Source: Flectonema sp. DT1601
Taxonomy: Eukaryota > Euglenozoa > Diplonemea > Diplonemida > Diplonemidae
Assembly (NCBI GenBank): GCA_964019425.1
Contig: OZ025802.1
Coordinates: forward strand, 992,001 to 1,056,000
DNA: 64,000 nt
Direction: 5' to 3'
The notes under the pieces were generated by a model. That model saw nothing but the letters and a program-made list of their open reading frames with translations, was not told where the DNA came from and did no database searches. The translations under genes were made by a program, and so were the position numbers. Below are positions 1-13,542 of this stretch, piece by piece (the stretch's first letter is position 1; the number at the start of each line of letters is the position of its first letter).

Positions 1-3000
1 GAGACCTTACCCAGGTGTCGACCGACTTGTTGTGGCAGGAGAACCACTACTTGGCGGAGAGCACTTACATCGAGGAAGCGCTCGTCGCATCGCTCGACTT
101 GTTCAGCGGATCTCCGCTCGACGGCAGGAAGAAGGTGTTGATAATCATCACTGATGGAGAGCTCAAGGACGCGGACAGGCTGACTGTTTCCCGTTCAAAG
201 TTGAACCAGGCTGGAGTGATCGTGTTTGGAGCGGTCATCAGAAGGTCGGCTGCGGCCACTCCGACGGATGCTGCTGCCGAGGCGGCGCTTCTTCCGATTG
301 TGAGCGAACCGAAGGACGGTCACTTTGCGAACTTGATCGTCGATGAGCTGCCGTTGGAGGTTCTGGACACGCTCTGCGACCGCAACGGAAGATGGGGTAA
401 GTACGTCGTCGACAACGGAGCTGGAAGGCAGCCTTGCCAGTACTACGAATCGCAGTCACCGTGCAACAGAGACAAGGGATGCGTGTGGCACGACAGCACA
501 TTGTCGTGTGGTAACACCCCTTGCTTCGAGCACTGTGACGAGCAGGTGTGCAATGCCGACACGGTTGAGAAGTGTCAGTGGGACAACACGCTCGGGCTGT
601 GCTTCAGAATCCCTGTTTGCGACTTCGACATGGAGCAGCAATGTACTGCGGACCCTTACTGCGCTTGGGATGCGGTCAAGAACTGCACTGAGATCCCATG
701 CAAGCACGAATCCGAGGACAGTTGTTTGAGTGATCCAAAGGGATGCATCTACGATACGATCAAGAGAACTTGCTTGCCTGACCCATGTAAGGACAAGCCT
801 GAGCTGGCGTGCTCCCTTCTGTCGCCTCAGTGTGTGTGGGACACTGCTGCGCTGGTTTGCAAGAAGGAGGAGTGCAACAACTGCGGTGTCGACCACCAGT
901 GCTGCAACGACTACGCGAAGATCTGCGAATGGAACTCGACTGTCTCGAGCTGCCAGCAGAAGAAGTGCGTGGAGCACGTTACGGAGTTGGAATGCGCCGA
1001 CGACAACGCGTGTGAATGGGAAGGAGCGATCTCACCGGGCCACTGTACCCGTACTTACTGTGACAGGTACTCGAACACCACTGAGTGTGGACTTGACGAC
1101 AAGTGCAAGTGGGATTTCGGATCGTGCATCAAGGCTGGATGCACCAAGCACACCGAGTCCGGATCGCATTGTGATTGCAATGCGGATGCCGAGTGCTTCT
1201 GGCACGACAGCACCTGCGTGGACATCAACTACGGAGCTTGTCCAACGATGGACATCGTGATCCTCCTTGATGGTTCGACTTCGATGGGAGAGGACTTTGG
1301 CACCCACCCTCACGGATTCTATGCCGTGTTGGAAATGGTGAACGACTGGATCATTAACCAGCTTCCGTTGGCCAATTCACTGGGTCGCTACGGAAAGGCA
1401 CCAAGGTATGCTGAGGGCCTCGCCCGTGTTGGGTTCGTGCAGTTCTCGGGAGACTCGGCGCTTCTCGAACCGAACAAGCCGTTCACGCAGTCGGCAATCT
1501 TGTCGATCACCGACACCAGAGGAGGACTGACGGGATACACACCGGAGATCACTCGGGACTTGGACTGGCACCAGAAGAACTTTGCCGGCAAGGGTACGTA
1601 CATCGCGGAGTCCCTGAAGAAGGCGGCCACGATCTTGTCGACGAACCCGACCAAGAGCGGTAAGAAGTTGGTGATCATCATTTCAGACGGGAAGTTTGAG
1701 GACGATCCAATTTACATCACGAAGGGAGTCGATGCCCTGAAGGCGGTTGACGCTTACGTGTTGGGTGTCGTGGTGAGAAAGTTGATAATCCACACGAAGG
1801 TCGACCTCGATGCGGAGGCTTCGCTGAAGTCGATCTCCGACTACGTTGCGAACTTCCGTTTGGACGATGTGAAGGATGGACTGTTCAAGAAGCTGTGCAG
1901 CCCTGAGACTGTTTGGGGGAAGCACTTGGTCTCCGTTGACAGCAACTCTCACGTTCCGTGCGGATTCCACGCGATCTCTGACACTTGCAACAAGGACACC
2001 GGATGCGGTTGGGATGATTCTTTGACGATCTGCGTTGACAGTCCTTGTCTGTCAATCTGTGACCAGCCTAGTTGCCTGAAGGCCGTTGCTGACCAATGCG
2101 TGTGGGATGGAAGCGAGAAGACTTGCAACAAGATCAGCGTCTGCGGTCACGGTAGCGAGATTGACTGCAACAACGACCCGTCTTGTGTGTGGGATGTGAC
2201 GACTGACAACTGCATCATCACACCGTGTGACCACCACACGGAGGGAGCATGCGACAAGGATCCGGTGGGCTGTGAGTGGGATTCGAAGAAGGAAAAGTGT
2301 TCGACGAAGAAGTGCACGTACACGGGGTCGGCGAACTGCACTGCGGACACCACGTGCATGTGGGACCAGTCGAGTTCGAGTTGCACCGTGAAGCTGTGCC
2401 AGTACACTTCGTACTCGGCGTGTGACGAAGACACACGTTGTAAATGGAAGAACACGACCAAGACCTGTGAGCAGAAACCTTGCCTCGAGCACGTCGAGGA
2501 ATCCGCGTGTGGCGCTGATTCTGAGTGCGAGTGGGACATCAGCGCGTCGCCTGCATTCTGCAAGCCAACCGAGTGTTCGAGATGGAAGACCGAGACGTCG
2601 TGCACCCTCGACACTGGCTGTACTTGGGGAGGACCAGTGTCGTCGTCGAGTTCGTCGTCTTCAGCCAAGCAGTGCGTGAAGAAGAACTGTGATGTGTACG
2701 GATCGGATTCCTGCAGCTGCAGATCTGACCCCCACTGTTACTGGCAACCTGAATCCAACGAGTGCGTTGGTGTCGACTTCGGTGCCTGTCCGGGTATGGA
2801 CATCGTCGTTGGGTTCTCTGGCCACGAAAAGATGATGGAAACGTACGGCAGATACCCGCACGGATACTCTGGTCTGCTGGAGATCCTCGCAACGTGGTCG
2901 AAGGCTCTTCCGCTCAACAAGGACAGCCACATCGTCGCTGCCGACAAGGCTCTCATGACGGGGATGAGACTCGGGTACATGCAGTACAGTCTTTCACCAC

Positions 3001-6000
3001 TGACCGGTGACGAGACTACCGCCGTGCGGGGAGTTGGTGCCGAGGGACAGCTGACGGGGAAGATTGCCGAAGCCCTCGGAGACGTCGACTACTTCAAGAG
3101 CCACCACCTCTCTGGGCACACCAACTTGGTAGGACCTTCGTTGGGTTTGGTACTCAACATGTTCAAGAGATCTCCAGCTGGTAGAAAGAAGATGTTGATC
3201 TTGTTTACGGGTCCTGCCATCGACGATTCCGACAGAGTTGCTGATGTTCGTCGTTCACTTGACAGTCTCGGAGTTCAGGTGTTCACGATCGCATTGAGAA
3301 AGTCACCGATGAAGACCGCTGAGGAAATCTCCGCTGAGCCGTCGGTCAGCGGACTGGCATCGGTTGACGTGCACGACCACTTTGTTTCTCTCCAGTTGAG
3401 TGAAATTGAGGATCAGTTGGCTGACATGTGCTCACCTTCCTCGGACTGGGGTAAGGCCATCTTGGAATTCAGTGAGAAGCACTCGAAGAAGACCAATCCA
3501 AAGACTCGTTCATGTCCGTACTACCAACTTCCATATGAATGCAAGGCTGACCCTGGATGTATGTGGTCTGAGTCGGTTCTTAACTGCATCACTTCACCTT
3601 GTCTCCTGCATGAGTGCAACGAGGCTGCCTGCAACGCTGATACTGACCACCACTGTAAGTGGGACTCCAGCAGCAAGGCTTGTTTCAAGGACCCGCCATG
3701 TCCGGCCACCACTCCGCAAACTTGCGATGCTGTTGGAGGATGCAAGTGGAACGCCGCCAAGCAGAAGTGTTACGAGAAGCTTTGCAGCCACACGTCGGAG
3801 CCAAGTTGCTTGTACGACCCTGCGGGTTGTGAATGGGACAGTGCGACTGACAAGTGCACTGTGAAGCCGTGCCAGCACACTACCAACTCCACCTGTCTCA
3901 ATGATGAGGAATGCTTGTGGATTGAGGGTCCGTCGTCGTTTATTTGTGAGAAGAAGCATTGCACTGGAAAGTCACCGGCGGTCGTCTGCGAGGTGGACAA
4001 GCGTTGCGAGTGGGACACCTCAAAATTCACCTGTGAATACAAGAAGTGTCAGGGATACTTGGATGAGGTTTCTTGTGACCATGACTACCAGTGTCACTGG
4101 GACGTTGCGGCATCACCTGCGAAGTGTGACATCAAATACTGTCTGCGTTTTGAGACCGAAGGCACCTGCAACACAGAACCGGAGTTCCAGTGTGAGTGGA
4201 GTTCAAATGACGGAAAGTGTAAGGATAGGAACTGCGATGACCTTACCAAGAACCCGTGCAAGTGTGGCTCTGAACACGGATGCTTCTGGGACGATGGGTC
4301 TTCCACCTGCGTGACTTCCAGTTACGGAGCCTGTCCAACGATGGACATCATTGTGGCTTTCGATGGTTCGGATGTGATTACGGGATCATTCGGACGTCAT
4401 CCAAATGGATTCTACGGTCTGTTGGAAACACTGAGAGACTGGGAGAAGACTCTGCCTCTCGGAACTGTGAAGCTCGGGTTTGTTCAGTTTGCTGGTCCGA
4501 AGTCGGCTCAGAGCTCGATTCCGGGAGTAGGAACGGGAGGTAAGACCAGTGCCAGCAGTAAAGATATTTCTGATGATCTTGATTGGCACGAGGCTCACAG
4601 AATAAAGGGTTCGAGTGAAGCTCACATTGCCGATGCTTTGGATCTCGCTCAGAGGATGTTTGCGTTGAACAAGGATCCAGGACACAAGAAGGTCTTACTT
4701 GTGATCTCATCTGCTAAGATTGTTGACATCGGTACCAACTTGGTGGAGGCGGAGAAGAAGTTGAAGGGTGATGGTGTGAAGACCTTTGGAGTAACACTCC
4801 GTCCACAAACGGCATTGTTGAAGGATGACCAGGAAGTTCAATCGAGTATGTCATCCATCGTGTATGATTCCAGCTACCTTGTTAATGTGAAGCTCGATGA
4901 TTTGAAGTACAAGGTTCTCCAGTCCCTTTGTGATGCGCATTCGTCGTTTGGAAAGAAGATCACGAGCCTCACCGTGGCGAAGCCTGAGAACCCGTGCCAT
5001 ACATACCTGGAGAAGTTGCGTTGCAACGTCGACATCGCTTGCAGATGGAATGCCGAACAGGCGCAGTGCGCTGACTCTGCTTGCCTGAGTCACTGCTCGG
5101 AGCTCACCTGTGTCAACGACTACAGCAGTCTGTGCAAATGGGACGCGGGGAGAAACATGTGCTACAAGCAGAGGTTGTGCAACCACGAGTCGCTTGTTTC
5201 GTGCAGCAAGGATCCTGGTTGTAAGTGGGTGTCTTCCTCTGGGGATTCACCGATGTGTGTGGAGAAGTCTTGCCAGTACGACAACGAGGACGGTTGCAAT
5301 GACGACAAGGAGGGATGCGAGTGGCACGGTACCGACGAGCATTGCTACCCAAGAGAATGTACTTACACGTCGAAGGGTGCGTGTAGCAAGGATCCACACT
5401 GTGCTTGGGACAGTTTGTTGGAAGACGAGAAGGTTCCTTGGAAGGCGTGCATTGAGGTGCCTTGCGTGACGACGACTGACTTCGTGAAGTGTATTTCGGA
5501 CTACAGGTGCAAGTTCAACCCAGCTGCCACTCAACAGTGCGAGAGGAGGCAGTGCGTCGACCACCCTGATGAGGTTGAGTGTGGTGAATATCCAAACTGC
5601 TACTGGAACACCAAGGCGTCACCGGTGTCGTGTTCCTTGAAGAAGTGCCCTGCGTACGAAGATGACCAGGCGGGATGTCAGGGAGACGATGAGTGCTTGT
5701 GGGTGAACAGCAAGTGTGTTGAGAAGATCTGCAAGTTGATGGACAGGTGCGACTGTTCCAAAGAGAAGGGATGCTTCTGGGACACCCGTAATGCTGGAGG
5801 TGCCGTGGTTGCACATGGCGCTGACACGGATGGAAGATGTGTCGAAACCGAGTTCGGAGGTTGCCCAGAGATGGATGTGGTGGTACTGATGGATGGGTCG
5901 GGATCGATGTCAAACCACTTTGGACATCACCCTCACGGATACTACGCGATGTTGGAAGCTCTCAGGGATTGGGTTCGTGCTATTCCACTCACCGGTGAGC

Positions 6001-9000
6001 GTGCCACTACTCAGGGAGCCAACTCGACAGCGCCAAATGGAGGAATCAGAGTCGGTTTGATCCAATTCTCCAAGTCTGATGAGGCATTGAGGACGCCAAC
6101 CAATGTTGGAACTGGTGGAAGACTGTCGGGTGCGATCGATGAGATCCTTGCCGACGTTGGTTGGCATGAGCACCACTTCATGGCGTCTTCGACTTACATA
6201 GAGAAGGCTCTGGAATTCGCTGACAACATGTTCGGAGGGTCCCCACCGAAGCGTAAGAAGATTCTCTTGGTCTTAACGGACGGTAAGATCTACGATGCTG
6301 GTAAACTGGGAAAGACGAAGGGTTACCTCGGAACAAGAGATGTCGAGATCTTCGGAATTGTGTTGAGAAGGTTCGAAACCAGTACGACGGTCGACAAGGA
6401 CGCGGAGGAGACTCTGAAGACGATTGTCACGGCGCCAATTACGGACCACTACATGAACTTGCCGATGGACGACTTCAGCAAGGTGCTTTCGGGGATCTGC
6501 GACCCGACGACGAAGTTTGGTGGTCAGGTGTTGAAGACGGCTGCGTACGAGCTTCCTTGTATGTTCTACGAAGACGTGCGCACTTGTGAAGGAAGCAGCA
6601 TATGCACTTGGAACACTTCGAATCTCCACTGCGAGGACAGCACGTGCCACAAGTTCTGTGAGGAATCGAAGTGCACGTCTTACACGGGAGAAGTTTGTGA
6701 GTGGGAGACGACGGGGAAGTACTGCCACAAAAAGTTGCCTTGCGTGTACACGGAGGAACAAACCTGCACAGCTGATGACAAGTGCTACTGGTACCAGGAC
6801 GATCAGAAGTGTGGTAAGCAGCCTTGCGTGTCTGAAACGACTGAAGATGCGTGCAGGGCCGACAGGTTTGGTTGTGAATGGGACAGCAGCACTTCCCTGT
6901 GCACAGCTTTCCCATGCAAGTATTCGGTTGCTGCGACTTGTACTGCTGATGCTGAGTGTCAGTGGGACGGTGTGAGTGACATCTGCGTGCACAAACCATG
7001 TTACTACTCGACGGAGGACAAGTGCGTGAAGCACTCATCTGACTGTGAATGGGTTTCAGGAAACTGTCAGATGAAGGTCTGCGTTGAGCACATCAGTGAG
7101 TTGAATTGCATTAAGGATTCGAACTGTGAATGGGCCACTGATCACGCACCTGGAAGCTGCAACATCAAGGTGTGCCACACGTACGGAGACAAGACGAGCT
7201 GCGAATCAGCGCAAGCTGTTGCGGACGGATGTGTTTGGGACAAGAACAACAAGTGCGAGTACTCAGTTGATACTTGCAAGACTGTGTTGGATGACTGCGA
7301 GTGCAAGCAAACGATTGGCTGTGCTTGGGAGTCGGAGCCAGGACCAGATGTGATGCCAAGATGCTTCCCATCGATCTACAGCAACTGTGAAGGAATGGAC
7401 ATGGTCTTCTTGCTCGACGGTTCCTCAGACATGAATGCGCAATTCGGACGCCATCCAAGTGGATACATCGGACTCCTCGAGACGATGGCTCACTGGATCA
7501 AGCAGCTTCCACTTACGGGTGAGTCAGCCAATGTGGACGAGACTGCAGCCCACAAGTCAGGAATGAGAGCAGCGTTTGTTCAATACAATGCTAAATCCAG
7601 TGCCCTCCGTACTCCAAGTGCTATCGGTGCTGGTGGAAGACTCTCTGGAAGTGAGACGGAGTTGCTGAATGACCTCGACTGGCACACGGCGAACCAGATC
7701 GCCAAGAAGAACACCACTGCGGACTACGAGAAGGACGACCACTACTTGCAACACGCTCTTGATATGGCTGCTAAGATATTGGAAGGTTCAGCGTACGACA
7801 GAAAGAAGGTTGTCATGATCTTTTCTGCTGGCATCATCAGCGACAAGGATTACCTCAGCAAGCCAAAGCTTCTCCTGGACTCCATGCACGCCTCGACTTT
7901 TGCGGTTGGTATGCGCCGACACGGTGCCTCGACTCACAAGGATGAACTCGTGTTGGATGAGTTGAAGCCAATCGTAACTGCTCCAAAGGATGGCCACGCG
8001 ATGAGCATCTCGTTCGATGACTTGGAGAAGGAAGTCCTGACTCAGATCTGTAACGAGGACAACTTGTTCGGATACTTCTTCGTTGAACACGGTCAGTCTA
8101 CTCATCAAAAGTGTAGCGAGTGGAAGACCAGCGACAGTTGTTTGATTGATTCACTGTGTGTGTGGACTGTTGACAGTTGTGTTCCATCATCGTGCCCTGC
8201 TATTTGTAACGAAGCGGAATGCGAACAAGCTGCTGAGGGATGCCACTACTACAGCAAGGACAAGACTTGCAAGCGATCGGTGTGTTACCACCCAGCGAAA
8301 TCCGAGTGCGAAGGCGACAAGTTGTGCTGGTGGGATGTTTTAGGAAATACTGCTGAAGACAGTTGCAAACCGGTGGTAGGATGTCACAAGCATAAGAGTG
8401 ACACTCCTTGTGGCAAGGACAATGCTTGTAATTGGGATCAGTCTGTTGGGAAATGTACCGACAAGCGTAGATGTATTGTCCATCCGGACACCCTGTCGTG
8501 TAACAACGACACCGCTTGCGTGTGGAACACTGCCTCTGGTTACTGTGAGGACCGTACTGGATGTGCTCTGTACACTGAGGCAAAAACATGTGCTGCTGGT
8601 AAAGAACAGTGTTTGTGGATAGTCCAGGATTCCCTTTCGTCTTGCATTGACAAGACATGTGGTGGATACGACTCGCAGCTCACTTGCAACGCCGAAGAAA
8701 CATGTGAGTGGAATTCAAACAACGCGACTTGCTTTGACAAGACTGGTTGTGTCTTGCACATGAGACAGGATATCCCAGAGGCATCTTGTTTGAGTGACGA
8801 CCGCTGTGTGTGGACTGGCCTCAAGTGTGAAGACAAGGAGGGATGTGCTGCTTACGTTAAACGTGATGCGTGCACACGTGACACGGGATGCACTTGGTTG
8901 AGCGAGACTAATGTTTGTGTCGATGACGGATGCAGTGCCATTGCGAACATGGATAAGTGTGAATCCGATGCGAAGTGCATGTGGTTTACTAACATCGGAA

Positions 9001-10857
9001 CTAATGATCGCTGTGATGACAAGTGCAGTGCACACTTCACTTCCAAGGACTGCAACACCGTTGCCATCTGTGAGTGGTCTCAAGACACCTGTATCCCAAG
9101 TAACTTCTGTCCTGCTACCTACGGAAAAGACAGCGAGAACTGTAACGAGGACATTAATTGTGAATGGTATGTTTATGTTTGTTTTGCAGTCGTGGCTGCA
9201 ATAGTATACGTGGTTTTCCCTCTCCTCTTTGTTCTTTTTTCTTTTTTTCCTTTTTTCTTTTTTTTCTCTCGTTTCTTCTTTTTTTTTTGTATGGTCTTAA
9301 ACAATCCGCAAAAACAGGGACGTGTTGTATGAGCGTTGCAACAAGAAGAAGGCTTGCGTGATGTACCCATCTGAAGTTGCGTGCAACGCCACCAGCAGCA
9401 AGTGTATCTGGGAGAAGGAGAGCAAAGTGTGCAAGGACATCGCACAGTGCTCGTTCTACGATTCCTCGTTGGTATGTTTTTTTTTTTTTTTTTTTTTTAA
9501 ATTTTTCTATCGAAATGTGACGCAGTTTTTAAGGTGGAAGCTTTTTTTTATTCTTTTTGTTCTTTTTTTTTTGGTCACGGCAGAAATAAAAAAAAAGGGA
9601 CCAACAAAACATAATAAAATAATAATACCATCAGGAGTGTGCCAAGGACGCTGGTTGTCAGTGGTCCGACGCCGAACCTGTGTGTCTGCCAAGAGACGAT
9701 CCATGCAGTGGAAGACCAGAGAACCTGTGTACCGCTGAGGAGTGCATCTGGGAAGGTGATAAGTGTAAGTTGAAGTGCAGCGAAACCTGCAGCGCGGCGG
9801 GAGGAGTCTGCAACGGCGAGTGCTGCACTTGCAAGCAGGGATACCACGGAGAGAGGTGTGACATGTGCCTGTTTGGAAAATCGGAGAGTGGCGGGTGCCT
9901 CACGTGCTCTGCTGAGTTCTGCAGCAACCACGGACGCTGTGACTCTGAAATGACTTCGTGCATCTGTGACAGTGGCTACGGAGGTGCTGACTGCAGTGCG
10001 AGAGTTTGCAGTGCTGAGATGCCAGTTTGGTACACTACCTTCCCGCTTCGTCCGATGAAGAACGAGCGTTTCACTTTCATCATCCACGGTTGTTGGGACG
10101 ATGCCGCGAACAGCACTGGTCGCGACGTTAAGATAGTTCCGGCATCGCAGACGTGTGACAGCCCTGCTTCATGTGGTATGTTATTTTAATTTTACTGTTT
10201 GCGTAATTGTGTTCTCGGTTTTATGGTTTCTTTCGGATGGGGGGTTTTTTTGTGTATTTTTGAAGGGGAGGAAGATGTGAAACAAAAAGAAATAACAAAA
10301 AAAACTCCAAACAAACAGAGAAACCAATGTTGATGTCCGACGAGCAGCTGGAGATTGGAGATGAGGGTGCGAAGTGTACCAGCTCAAGAGTTTTGAATGC
10401 TGCATTAGAGCCAAAGAGTAAGATGGAGTTGTTGGTTAACACGACTGTGGCATTTGCTGATGAAGATGACAGAGAATTGATTGTGTGCTGGAGAGACCCA
10501 GTCAGGGACCAATGGAGAGAGCTTGAGACTCACTACAAAAATGGAAGTGTTACCAGGACTACTATCGTACAGGGTGCTGTTGATGAAGACACGGGTTCGA
10601 GACCTGCTCCAAATTTGGCTGGAACTGGTGATGAGTGTTGCGAGGGATTGAGACTCGGTGAAGTTTGTCTACCAACTGCTCTTGTTATCGTCCTCTGGGT
10701 GTTGGTACTCTTCTTGATTGGATATCTAGTTTTTGCCCTGGTCAAAGGGAAGAAGGAGAATGACGCTCTAAGCAACCAACCAAAGAAGGGTTACCAAGAC
10801 TTCGAGATGGAAGATGGAAACAGTGGTTTGGTAAATGATCAAAGAAGCAGCAACTAG
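1..10857 (+). CDS. Giant VWA / Cys-rich repeat type I membrane protein (5' partial)
   Basis: The gene is open from the window edge (codon frame starts at nt 3), so the true start and signal peptide lie upstream. Four exons are inferred: to 9166, 9318-9471, 9635-10175 and 10319-10857, giving at least 3465 residues. VWA domains begin near nt 1240, 2785, 4330, 5860 and 7387, a period of about 1.53 kb, with a sixth partial one at the 5' edge. Between them are many short modules with paired Cys and a C.W core. The C-terminal exons add EGF-like Cys spacing, one membrane helix (about nt 10668-10740) and a short polar tail. VWA domains usually bind protein ligands through a metal site, so an adhesive cell-surface role is likely. 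Codon choice is strongly C/G-ending, like the Hsp70 and tubulin genes here, which suggests abundance. The family is not recognised by name. Confidence 0.85.
9167..9317 (+). other. Intron 1 of the VWA gene (151 nt)
   Basis: The donor is gtatgt and the acceptor aaaaacag. It splits a Trp codon (TG|G) and restores the Cys-rich frame. A pyrimidine-flanked cag near 9189 is not used if the frame is to stay open into the next Cys module. Confidence 0.85.
9472..9634 (+). other. Intron 2 of the VWA gene (163 nt)
   Basis: Phase 0. A long T run follows the gtatgt donor and A-rich sequence leads to ccatcag. Splicing joins DSSL to ECAKDAGCQW, which continues the C.W repeat pattern. Confidence 0.85.
10176..10318 (+). 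other. Intron 3 of the VWA gene (143 nt)
   Basis: Phase 1, gtatgt to aacaaacag. Splicing restores a Glu codon (G|AG) and joins the EGF-like region to the membrane-proximal exon. Confidence 0.85.
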
Positions 10858-12310
10858 TGTGCTGCTTTCGAAGGTCTTTTCCTTTTTTTTAAGTTTTAAA
10901 GAACCCTTTGAGACCCCTTCCCGTATCCCTTACTGCTCATCATTATGTCACGAAACAGTTTATTCTGATTGCCTTACTTATGGTCCCTCCTCCCAAAGTC
11001 ACGCCAACGAGCTATTGGTTGAATTGAACTTTAATAAATTTTTATTCATTCTTTTTAAGAAGCGAGAGATGTTGTTCCCGTTTCCGTTTCCCCAACCCTC
11101 TCCCTTCCAAAATGTGTTTCACGCTTCCGTGGTTGCTTTTTTATTTTAAAAAAAAAAAAAAAGAGTTGTTTCCCTGAATAATATGATGTTTGTATACCCG
11201 TCTGAATAAATTAAGCCTTTTTTTCTTTTTTTTTTTTAATCTGAGTAGAGGTGGGCCGGTAAATTGTGTTGTCAATTTATGTATTTTGTTATTGTGGTGT
11301 TTGAAATTTTTTCCAGGATTTTTCCCCTCCAAAGTTTTTTTTTTCTCTCTCTCTTTCCCTGTTACTTTTTGTACAAAGCCCAAGATTCCCCTCCCCCAGG
11401 CTTCGCTCGCTACTGCTTTGATTAACGTGTAAACACGAATTGTCTCTCAGTGGTTTTACGAGGGGATAGTTCTGTGGAGAAGAGTGAATGATATGCATTA
11501 CACTGAAAAGATAACATCGATTTCCTGATCGAAGTAACACGTTTTTTATTTTCCCTTCCCAAAATATTTTTGTAAGTGATCTTCAGTGTAGCAGAACCTT
11601 GCTTGCTGAAGGTCAGGTAGCGTATTATTGTCGTGCCGTCTTGTTCATAAATAATAGTTTCCTGTTGATATTTTAATGGATTTATTTTTTTCTTTGGCTC
11701 TCTTTTTTCTTAATCTTGTATTCTTGTTTTAATTTTTGTTTTTCTAATTAATGATACAATTCGCGTAGTGGGACCCCACCGAGTATTTTTGCGTCTCTTG
11801 ATCGATGATGGAATATGCAACAATATACTTGTGAGTTTCCGCGTAATCAGAATGCAGGCATTGCTGTAGCGAACTTCAATAAAATGCTTTGCATTTTGCC
11901 CAGATAGATACAAGTTTCAAGATAGGGAAAAAAAAAAAGGAAAAAGAAGAAAAAAAAAGATTGTGGAAGCTAGTTCTTTTTTTCGATGGATACGAGAAGA
12001 TGACGAAACGAATTTTATTAATAAAAAAAAAAAAAAAATGAATTAATAGTAATAATCATGTTCTACCTGCTGCTGTTAAATTACACAAGTGAATCTGTGA
12101 CAAAATAAAGTTTTTGATGGACGTGCCTTTGTCTGTCTGCCATACCGATCTTTAATTAGAATATGGATGCATACTGCAGGGCTCCATCATTCGTTTGTCG
12201 ATTTGATACTCCCGATGGAATTCGTGTTGATCTGGTGGTGGAGATGATGTCCTTTTCTTTGTAAGTGGTGTGTATGTGTACTTCTCCCTCTGGTGTAGAT
12301 TTCCGTAGTG

Positions 12311-12360
12311 GAATGCATTGACGTGCAATAAGTGAGAATTCTCACGTTATTACGGCATTA
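12311..12360. repeat. Extended inverted repeat
   Basis: The core GTGAGAATTCTCAC (12332-12345) is a perfect palindrome. It extends outward through AATAA/TTATT with a one-base bulge, then TGC/GCA and AATGC/GCATT with small internal loops. The result is a long imperfect hairpin or cruciform in non-coding DNA. Confidence 0.75.
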
Positions 12361-12422
12361 TTTCTTTCTTTTATTCTTTTTTTTTTTAATTATTTTTTTT
12401 TTCCTTCTCCCCCTTTTGTTTA

Positions 12423-12441
12423 GATCACACAATTTGTGATC
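12423..12441. repeat. Short inverted repeat before an A tract
   Basis: A seven-base stem, GATCACA/TGTGATC, has a five-base loop and is followed almost at once by about 16 A. It looks like a stem plus A tract, but any role in RNA 3' ends is unproven. Confidence 0.6.
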
Positions 12442-13540
12442 AGAAAAAAAAAAAAAAAACAACAACAACAACAACGAACTAATTACAAATCCCCAGGTCC
12501 CTTTGGTATATCTGCATATGTGTTTTTTTTTTTTTTTTTTTTTTTTTGTTGCTTATTCCTTGCTATCTTTTTTTTATTTTTTTTTTTTAAAATGAGTTTT
12601 TCTTTTTCTCTCTCTCTGAATCCTCCAACACATCACTTCGTTGCTTAATGTGTCGTTTAGTCTTTTCTATATTCATGGGGTTCTTTTTATCGATCCAAAG
12701 ACCCTTGTATTCATACACTTTAGTACATTTTCTACTGTTGCAGTTTTAGTTATTTTCTTCTCTATTTCTTGTTTGCTACTGCGGACTAGAATAAAAGAAG
12801 CCATCGAGGAGCAGTGTAAGCTGTCCATCACGTTAGTGTCCCTGTCCTAAACAGGGGGGCTGACCAGCTGTTAATAGTTATTTGTGATTTGGAGAGGAGA
12901 AGCGGGGAGGGGAAAAAGTAAGGATTTAAAATAAATAACTAAATAATAATGATAGTAATTTCTTTTTGATTGGAAAAGGCGATTACATTCGTCGAACTTT
13001 TCAAAAAAAGGGAAAAGTGTGTATTACTGATTTAACAACAAATGTGGAACACTGCATGCTTTCTTTTTTATTTTCAGACTTTTCTGCTTCCAAGTCGCGG
13101 CGCTGGACCACTCACGGTACCTCGTCACCTCGCACCACTTATTGTGGGTGTCGCTTTCTTCCCATAGTTCACAGGTATTACCTTATTTTTCATTTTTTTT
13201 TTCAAATAGTTAGTTGTCAATCAAAATAATACAAAAAAAAAAAAAAAAACAATAAAAAAAAACATCAAATAACAACCAAATGAAGAACAAACAACCTCCC
13301 AATTTTCAAAGTGCACAAGCAAATATAAAAAGCCTCACTCTGCCACCCGAAAGGATGACATTAAAAAAAAAGTAGGTGAAATTTTCAGACGAGGTGACCA
13401 GAACAGAGAAAAAAAAAAAAAAAAAACCGTTGTTTAGTTGCAACCGCGGAGAATCCGCTTCCCCTGCCGTGATTTCATATGTTTTACGTGCAATGGTGTT
13501 AGTTAGTAATTTAATTTAATGAGACTTTTATTTACTTCTC

Positions 13541-13542
13541 TC
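13541..13542 (+). promoter_or_regulatory. Putative trans-splice acceptor, Hsp70
   Basis: The AG follows ttacttctctc and lies 24 nt before the ATG at 13567. It also excludes the in-frame ATG at 13519 from the mature message. Confidence 0.55.

Noticed and set aside
15-17. GTG as the start of the VWA protein
   Set aside because: The frame is open to the window edge and begins in the middle of a VWA domain, so the gene is simply truncated by the window.
6273-7034. Long antisense frame (253 codons) inside the VWA gene
   Set aside because: It mirrors the biased codons of the Cys-rich repeats; composition is Val/Leu/Arg-heavy and no domain is visible.
9168-9332. C-terminal hydrophobic end of the first VWA open frame as a membrane anchor
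   Set aside because: It is intron sequence; the real anchor is encoded near 10668-10740.
12641-12850. Small hydrophobic frame in the long gap
   Set aside because: Random-looking composition, no acceptor in the usual place and no family.
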